Assembly: GCA_964560135.1 (NCBI GenBank) | Contig: CAZLKN010000087.1 | Location: 1 to 9,621, forward strand | Source of the DNA: CAZLKN01 sp964560135 | GTDB taxonomy: Bacteria; Actinomycetota; JAICYB01 | Reading direction: 5' to 3' | Length of the DNA stretch: 9,621 bases | Part shown: positions 6,176-9,621 of the stretch, one piece after another | How the letters are laid out: each line of letters opens with the position of its first letter | Numbering within the stretch: position 1 is the stretch's first letter | The notes under the pieces: generated by a model | Database searches by the model: none | What the model saw: the letters and a program-made list of their open reading frames with translations, nothing else | Told to the model about the DNA's origin: nothing | Position numbers and translations under genes: made by a program

Positions 6176-6541
6176 TCAGTCCTTGGATGCCTTGCCCGTG
6201 TCGCCCGTGGAGGAACCGGAGCCCGCGGACGAGCCGGACTCCTTGCCGGAGTCCTTGCTTGACTCCTTGCCGGACTCCTTGGAGGACCCGGAGTCCTTCC
6301 CGGCCTCGGCTTCCCGGTTCTCGCCGGACGATGATTCCTTGCGCTGGTCGCTCGCTCTCTTCGCGGACCGGGAATCGGTCTTGTAGAACCCCGATCCCTT
6401 CAGGACGATCCCCACGGGATGGAAGGTGCGGACGAGCTTGCCGCGGCAGGTCCGGCAGCGTTTCAGGGGCGGATCGGTCATGGACTGGACGGCCTCGATC
6501 TCGTCCCCGCACTTCTGGCAGCGATACGTGTACGTCGGCAT
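6176..6541 (-). CDS. FmdB-type zinc ribbon protein with Ser/Gly/Lys/Glu-rich tail
   Basis: Small protein of the FmdB regulatory family (PF09723-like), whose biochemical role is unsettled. The N-terminus MPTYTYRCQKCGDEIEAVQS is diagnostic: Cys8-x-x-Cys11 and Cys29-x-x-Cys32 should bind one zinc. It is followed by the usual LKGSGFYKTD (47-56). The last 65 residues are low-complexity and probably disordered, built on KESG/KDSG repeats encoded by a 12-base tandem repeat. ATG at 6541 has no proper ribosome site; CATACT lies six bases upstream, at the right distance for a -10 box firing a leaderless mRNA that begins with this ATG. It is the promoter-proximal gene of the fmdB-mtnP pair, divergent from the aldolase/phosphatase homolog. 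Confidence 0.9.
   Translation of the reverse strand: MPTYTYRCQKCGDEIEAVQSMTDPPLKRCRTCRGKLVRTFHPVGIVLKGSGFYKTDSRSAKRASDQRKESSSGENREAEAGKDSGSSKESGKESSKDSGKESGSSAGSGSSTGDTGKASKD
6237..6284. repeat. Four 12-base tandem repeats inside the fmdB tail
   Basis: Consecutive units GACTCCTTGCCG, GAGTCCTTGCTT, GACTCCTTGCCG and GACTCCTTGGAG (plus strand) begin at 6237, 6249, 6261 and 6273, with degenerate copies on the right (GAGTCCTTCCCG). Read on the minus strand they encode KESG/KDSG-like units. The period is a multiple of three, so copy-number change would keep the frame. Confidence 0.85.
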
Positions 6542-6547
6542 GTTCCA

Positions 6548-6553
6548 AGTATG
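6548..6553 (-). promoter_or_regulatory. Putative -10 box for leaderless fmdB-mtnP mRNA
   Basis: On the minus strand CATACT (4 of 6 matches to TATAAT) ends six bases before the fmdB ATG, placing transcription start at the A of the start codon. No Shine-Dalgarno sequence at usable spacing is present. No clear -35 element is seen. Confidence 0.4.
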
Positions 6554-6579
6554 AAGGTTCCGGCGTCCTCACCGCTGAC

Positions 6580-6585
6580 TAGCAT
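6580..6585 (+). promoter_or_regulatory. Putative -10 box for leaderless aldolase/phosphatase-homolog mRNA
   Basis: TAGCAT fits TANNNT and ends six bases before the ATG at 6592, so initiation at that A would give a leaderless message. The bases between (GCCGGT) do not form a Shine-Dalgarno site. No convincing -35 box is seen. Confidence 0.45.
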
Positions 6586-6591
6586 GCCGGT

Positions 6592-7566
6592 ATGTCCACC
6601 ATCTCGGTTCTCAAAGCGTGCACCGGAGGGTACGTCGGTGCGGGGCACGTGCATCCCGCTCTCACCGACGCCGTCCGCCAGGCGGTCTCCGAGGCGAAGG
6701 AGGCCGGCACGGTCGGTGACGGGTACGTCGCCCGATGTGGCGACGACCTGGCGCTGATCCTGCTACACGACCACCCGCCCTCCTCCCCGGTGATCCGGGG
6801 GCTCGGTCGCGACGCCTTCGCGCGTGCCGGTGCGGTGGGCCGGCGGCTCGCCCAGCACGCGGCGTCGCTGAACGGCGCCCCGGAGATGACCTGCGTGGAG
6901 ATGGCGTTCCTGCCCCGGACCAGCGAGCCGGTGCTGTGCTTCCTGGCCGACAAGGCCGGGACGGGGGCCTGGAACGTGTACCTCTACCGGGCCTTCGCCG
7001 ACCCGTTCAACTCCCCGACGCTCCTCGACGACCCCAGGGCCTCCGCGGGCTTCAACTTCGTGGTGGACGATCAGGCCGGGGGCCGGGAGTCCCGCTCCTA
7101 CGACCTGCCCAGCGACCTGCACCCCTTCCTCGTCGACGCCGCCGCCGGCGGCGTGGTGCGGGAGGTGCGCTCCCGGAGCACCGGCCTGGCGGCCGCCGCG
7201 TCCTCGGGGGGCGACGACCCGGCCATGCTGGTCCGGTGCCACGACGGCCTGCCGGGCGTGGGGGAGGTGCTCGAGGCCTTCTCGTTCCCCTATGCCGTGG
7301 CGGGATGGACGGGCGGCGTGGGCCCGCTGATGCCCGTCGCGTCCAACGACGAGGCCATGACCCGGTCGGACGGTCCGCCGCGCGTCGTGGGCCTGGGGTT
7401 CCAGGTGGCCGAAGGACGTCTGGTGGGCCCCCGCGATCTGCTGGGGGACCGGGCCTTCGACGAGGCCCGCCGGCAGGCCCTGCGGACGGCCGACTACCTG
7501 CGCCGTCAGGGTCCCTTCGCCCCCCGGGCGGCGGCCCCGGCGCCCACGCGGCTGCCCACGGCCTGA
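6592..7566 (+). CDS. Divergent homolog of archaeal-type fructose-1,6-bisphosphate aldolase/phosphatase
   Basis: Member of the FBPA/P (class V FBPase, PF01950-like) family, whose archaeal members make fructose 1,6-bisphosphate from triose phosphates and dephosphorylate it. Kinship shows in GDDLALIL (50-57), LADKAGTGAWN (118-128), LYRAFADPFNSPTLLDDP (131-148), GGDDPAMLVR (206-215), GLPGVGEVLEAFSFP (219-233), GPLMPV (244-249), DGPPRVVGLGF (260-270), GRLVGPRDLL (275-284) and DYLRRQGPF (301-309). Compared from memory with the Sulfolobus enzyme, metal ligands Asp52/53, Asp132-Lys133 and Asp233/234 are kept (here D51/D52, D120-K121, D208/D209), but Asp11 is Cys10, His18 is Ala17, the Gln95 segment is shortened, the Schiff-base Lys232 is Gly207 and Tyr229 is Ser204. 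At 324 residues it is also shorter than archaeal enzymes (about 360-400). Aldolase activity is unlikely; phosphatase activity or another role is open. It precedes galU by 33 bases. Confidence 0.85.
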   Translation: MSTISVLKACTGGYVGAGHVHPALTDAVRQAVSEAKEAGTVGDGYVARCGDDLALILLHDHPPSSPVIRGLGRDAFARAGAVGRRLAQHAASLNGAPEMTCVEMAFLPRTSEPVLCFLADKAGTGAWNVYLYRAFADPFNSPTLLDDPRASAGFNFVVDDQAGGRESRSYDLPSDLHPFLVDAAAGGVVREVRSRSTGLAAAASSGGDDPAMLVRCHDGLPGVGEVLEAFSFPYAVAGWTGGVGPLMPVASNDEAMTRSDGPPRVVGLGFQVAEGRLVGPRDLLGDRAFDEARRQALRTADYLRRQGPFAPRAAAPAPTRLPTA

Positions 7567-7599
7567 CCCGCGCTCGACGCGGACTCCGGGGGGGATGTC

Positions 7600-8487
7600 A
7601 TGCTGGGGCCGATGAAGGTGCGCAAGGCGGTCATGCCGGCGGCGGGGCTCGGGACGCGATTCCTCCCCGCGACCAAGGCCCAGCCCAAGGAGATGCTGCC
7701 GCTCGTCGACACGCCGGCCATCCAGTACGTCGTCCAGGAGGCCGTCCGGGCGGGGATCGACGACATCCTCATCATCACCGGACGGGGCAAGCGTTCCCTC
7801 GAGGACCACTTCGACCGGTCCATGGAGCTCGAGCGCGTCCTCGATGAGAAGGGCGACGCGACCCAGCTCGAGGAGATCCGGGCGATCAGCGACATGGCCG
7901 ACATCCACTACGTCCGGCAGAAGCAGCCCCGCGGCCTCGGGCACGCTGTGGGGGTCGCCCGCAAACACGTGGGTCAGGAGCCTTTCGCCGTCATGCTCGG
8001 TGATGTGGTGATCCCCGATTCCGACCTCCTGGAAAGCCTCATCGCCGTGTACGACAAGTACGGCCGCAGCGTGATCGCCGTGGAGGAGGTCCCCCTCGAT
8101 CAGATCCACCTCTACGGGGCGGTGAAGCCCGAGCCGGTGGAGGACGGCCTCGTCCGGATCCGCGACTTCGTCGAGAAGCCCAAGCCGGAGGAGGCGCCGT
8201 CGAACCTCGCATCGCTGGGCCGCTACGTGCTGACCCCCGAGATCTTCGACGAGCTCGAGCGGACCGGGCCCGGGTCGGGTGGTGAGATCCAACTCACCGA
8301 CGCGATCCGCAGCCTCGCTCAGCTGCAGGCGGTCTACGCCTACATCTTCGAGGGGACGCGCTACGACATCGGACGGAAGCTCGACTACCTGCGCGCCACG
8401 GTCGAGCTGGCCGCCGACCGCGAGGATCTGGGGGACGAGTTCCGCGCCTTCCTGCAGGAGTTCGTCATCCGCAAGAAGCTCCTCTGA
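7600..8487 (+). CDS. galU: UTP-glucose-1-phosphate uridylyltransferase
   Basis: Cytoplasmic nucleotidyltransferase making UDP-glucose and pyrophosphate from UTP and glucose-1-phosphate. The 295-residue product matches bacterial GalU throughout: AVMPAAGLGTRFLPATKA (10-27) with the nucleotide loop, PKEMLPLVDTPAIQY (29-43), GRGKRSLEDHFD (61-72), QPRGLGHAV for sugar-nucleotide binding, LGDVVIPD with the metal Asp, FVEKPKPEEAPSNLASLGRY, GGEIQLTDAI and GTRYDIGRKLDYL. ATG at 7600 was chosen because a run of seven G (7588-7594) ends five bases upstream and can pair with the anti-Shine-Dalgarno; an in-frame ATG at 7612 gives the more standard MKVRKAV start but has poorer spacing. The LGDVV reading departs from the common LGDD. 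It is likely co-transcribed with the preceding aldolase/phosphatase homolog and supplies UDP-glucose for Ugd. Confidence 0.95.
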   Translation: MLGPMKVRKAVMPAAGLGTRFLPATKAQPKEMLPLVDTPAIQYVVQEAVRAGIDDILIITGRGKRSLEDHFDRSMELERVLDEKGDATQLEEIRAISDMADIHYVRQKQPRGLGHAVGVARKHVGQEPFAVMLGDVVIPDSDLLESLIAVYDKYGRSVIAVEEVPLDQIHLYGAVKPEPVEDGLVRIRDFVEKPKPEEAPSNLASLGRYVLTPEIFDELERTGPGSGGEIQLTDAIRSLAQLQAVYAYIFEGTRYDIGRKLDYLRATVELAADREDLGDEFRAFLQEFVIRKKLL

Positions 8488-8494
8488 GGCCGGC

Positions 8495-8508
8495 GCGCCC
8501 TACGGCGC
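8495..8508. terminator. Short hairpin over the galU/binding-protein junction
   Basis: GCGCC (8495-8499) and GGCGC (8504-8508) flank the loop CTAC, which holds the TAG stop of the minus-strand gene; galU ends 8 bases to the left. It is a weak 5-bp stem without a T-tract; a candidate bidirectional terminator only. Confidence 0.25.
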
Positions 8509-9621
8509 TCGACCCTCCGTGATCCTCGGGTAGCCGTCCTTCTCCGGCGAGTTGTCCGGTGCGTACTTCGCGTCGCCGCACCATGCATCGTGGTGGGGGC
8601 CGCCCGGTTCCCAGCCCGGCGACGGCTTGTCCGGGTACAGCAGGTAGTGCCGCATGCAGTCGGTGTACTCGATCCAGCGATCGGTGTTCTCCGGGTACGG
8701 CGACTTGAAGTTCGCCCGGTTGCGCCACTCGACGGCGTCGGTGAGGAAGGCGTGTTTGCCCTGCCCGGCGCCGACCAGCGGTGGGCGCGGGTCGGAGGTC
8801 GGCCCGTTGGGGCCGAACCGGGTCGGCGGGTAGGCCTGGAGCCCCTTGGTCACGTTGTGGGGGGTCAGGTCGGGCCCTGCGAACAGGATCCCGCCGATCA
8901 GAGGCAGCATCGTGTAGTAGTACGTGGCGATCGCCTGGGGGGCCTTGCAGTACTGGGGGTCGTGGTCCATGCCCTCGTCGCTGGAGGGGTCGCAGGGTGT
9001 CCCGCTGGGAGCCACGCGGTGCGAGTGGTGGTAGGCCCAGAACGGATCTCCGGCGTCGTAGTTGAACCCGCCGTACACACCGAGATTCGACAGCCCGAAG
9101 GCGGCCTTGTTGACCTGGTCCTGGTTGTACAGTCGCTGGACGGTGTTGGAGTCTGCGTAGCCGATGCTCGAGAACAGGTACTCGGGCCAGTAGTCGATCG
9201 ACCTCGCCTGGTTGATCTGGAACAGCGGCAAGACGGGGTCGGTGAGCATCAGGATGCTCGTCACGTTCGCCTGCCGCATCTGGAGCATGATCTGCTGGCC
9301 CTCGTCGGCCGCACGGGACAGGTCGAAGGTGTAATCCCTTTCGACGGCGACGATGTCCCGGCCGCAGAACTCCCGCAACGCCGCTTTGAACTCGTCGGCC
9401 CGGTGGCGGTCCTCGTCGCGGTTCGGGTAGATGAGACCGAACTTCCGGGTGGTCTCGCTGAAGGGCGTTCCTCCGGTGGTCTCGCCGCGCTGGCTGTTGA
9501 CGGCGGGCTTGCCCACCAGCCGTGAGCACACCCACGACGCCTTCTGGCGCACGATCGTCGTGCCGCTGGCCCACTGGGTCCATACGAACGGTTCCCATGC
9601 CGAGTAGTAGGAGTCGGGCAG
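8500..9621 (-). CDS. ABC-type substrate-binding protein, LivK-like periplasmic-binding fold (5'-partial)
   Basis: The frame is open from the window edge (9621) to TAG at 8500, giving the last 373 residues; the start, signal peptide and probable lipobox lie outside. A GTG at 9552 is in frame but internal, since upstream codons continue a plausible protein (SAWEPFVWTQWASG). In visible numbering, residues about 60-75 carry the second-lobe opening strand (RKFGLIYPN), 76-150 hold Rossmann-like repeats including VTSILMLTDPVLPLFQINQA, and 145-195 continue with FSSIGYADSNTVQRLY and FGLSNLGVYGGF. This is the type 1 periplasmic-binding fold (Peripla_BP_6-like) of branched-chain amino acid and related ABC uptake systems. 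The C-terminal region is long, rich in Pro, Gly, Tyr and Trp, and unlike classical LivK. Six cysteines (32, 86, 210, 225, 322, 348) may form disulfides. The ligand is unknown; permease and ATPase genes may lie to the right. Confidence 0.82.
   Translation of the reverse strand: MPDSYYSAWEPFVWTQWASGTTIVRQKASWVCSRLVGKPAVNSQRGETTGGTPFSETTRKFGLIYPNRDEDRHRADEFKAALREFCGRDIVAVERDYTFDLSRAADEGQQIMLQMRQANVTSILMLTDPVLPLFQINQARSIDYWPEYLFSSIGYADSNTVQRLYNQDQVNKAAFGLSNLGVYGGFNYDAGDPFWAYHHSHRVAPSGTPCDPSSDEGMDHDPQYCKAPQAIATYYYTMLPLIGGILFAGPDLTPHNVTKGLQAYPPTRFGPNGPTSDPRPPLVGAGQGKHAFLTDAVEWRNRANFKSPYPENTDRWIEYTDCMRHYLLYPDKPSPGWEPGGPHHDAWCGDAKYAPDNSPEKDGYPRITEGRAP

Noticed and set aside
6237..6300. Tandem repeats considered as a CRISPR-like array
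   Set aside because: Units are 12 bases, contiguous without spacers, and encode the fmdB tail in frame.
5364..6572. A 402-residue frame that would extend MtnP at its N-terminus
   Set aside because: The extra part overlaps fmdB in another frame and reads as low-complexity shadow. GTG at 6173, with AAGGA upstream, gives a normal MtnP start and length.
7136..7154. 8-bp GC inverted repeat (ACGCCGCC/GGCGGCGT)
   Set aside because: It lies inside coding sequence for Ala/Gly residues and is the kind of repeat expected from GC-rich codons.
6763..8292. 509-residue minus-strand open frame opposite the aldolase/phosphatase homolog and galU
   Set aside because: It is antisense to two well-supported genes, has His/Arg/Gly-rich shadow composition, and matches no recognisable domain.
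9552..9621. Taking GTG 9552 as the start of the binding protein
   Set aside because: The frame stays open to the window edge and the upstream codons read as ordinary binding-protein sequence, so the gene is 5'-partial.

Overview
The window is very GC-rich, with strong G/C preference at third codon positions, dense gene packing and many long antisense open frames that are only shadows of real genes. Gene content (FmdB-type zinc ribbon next to mtnP and close to galU, a YkuD transpeptidase, a polyprenol-type GT2, a LivK-like binding protein, two start codons that look leaderless) suggests a high-GC actinobacterium (Actinomycetota), perhaps a deep-branching or environmental lineage. That placement is inference; no rRNA or marker gene is present. 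There are ten protein genes, one running off the right edge. I see no RNA gene, CRISPR array, insertion sequence or attachment site, and no gene-free stretch over 300 bases.

Layout. (1) 4-1335 (+): UDP-glucose 6-dehydrogenase. (2) 4633-1332 (-): a four-gene block, uppP (undecaprenyl-diphosphatase), a membrane-anchored Ig-like protein, a GT2 polyprenol-type glycosyltransferase, and an unrecognised 284-residue protein joined to the GT2 gene by a 4-base stop/start overlap. The 112 bases between uppP and the Ig-like gene hold two perfect inverted repeats. (3) 4714-5334 (+): exported L,D-transpeptidase. (4) 6541-5364 (-): FmdB-type zinc ribbon protein followed after 2 bases by 5'-methylthioadenosine phosphorylase. 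(5) 6592-8487 (+): a divergent homolog of the archaeal-type fructose-1,6-bisphosphate aldolase/phosphatase, then galU. (6) 9621-8500 (-): the C-terminal 373 residues of a type 1 periplasmic binding protein.

How the genes fit together. Most belong to cell-envelope carbohydrate metabolism. GalU makes UDP-glucose and Ugd oxidises it to UDP-glucuronate. The GT2 enzyme probably loads a sugar onto a polyprenyl phosphate, UppP regenerates that carrier, and the L,D-transpeptidase acts on peptidoglycan. The aldolase/phosphatase homolog would supply hexose phosphate upstream of GalU if it were active. However, it appears to have lost the Schiff-base lysine, its partner tyrosine and several metal ligands, which makes it the most interesting gene here. 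MtnP and FmdB are a salvage/housekeeping pair.

At all three convergent gene junctions the two genes overlap or nearly touch, and a hairpin lies over or beside the stop codons.
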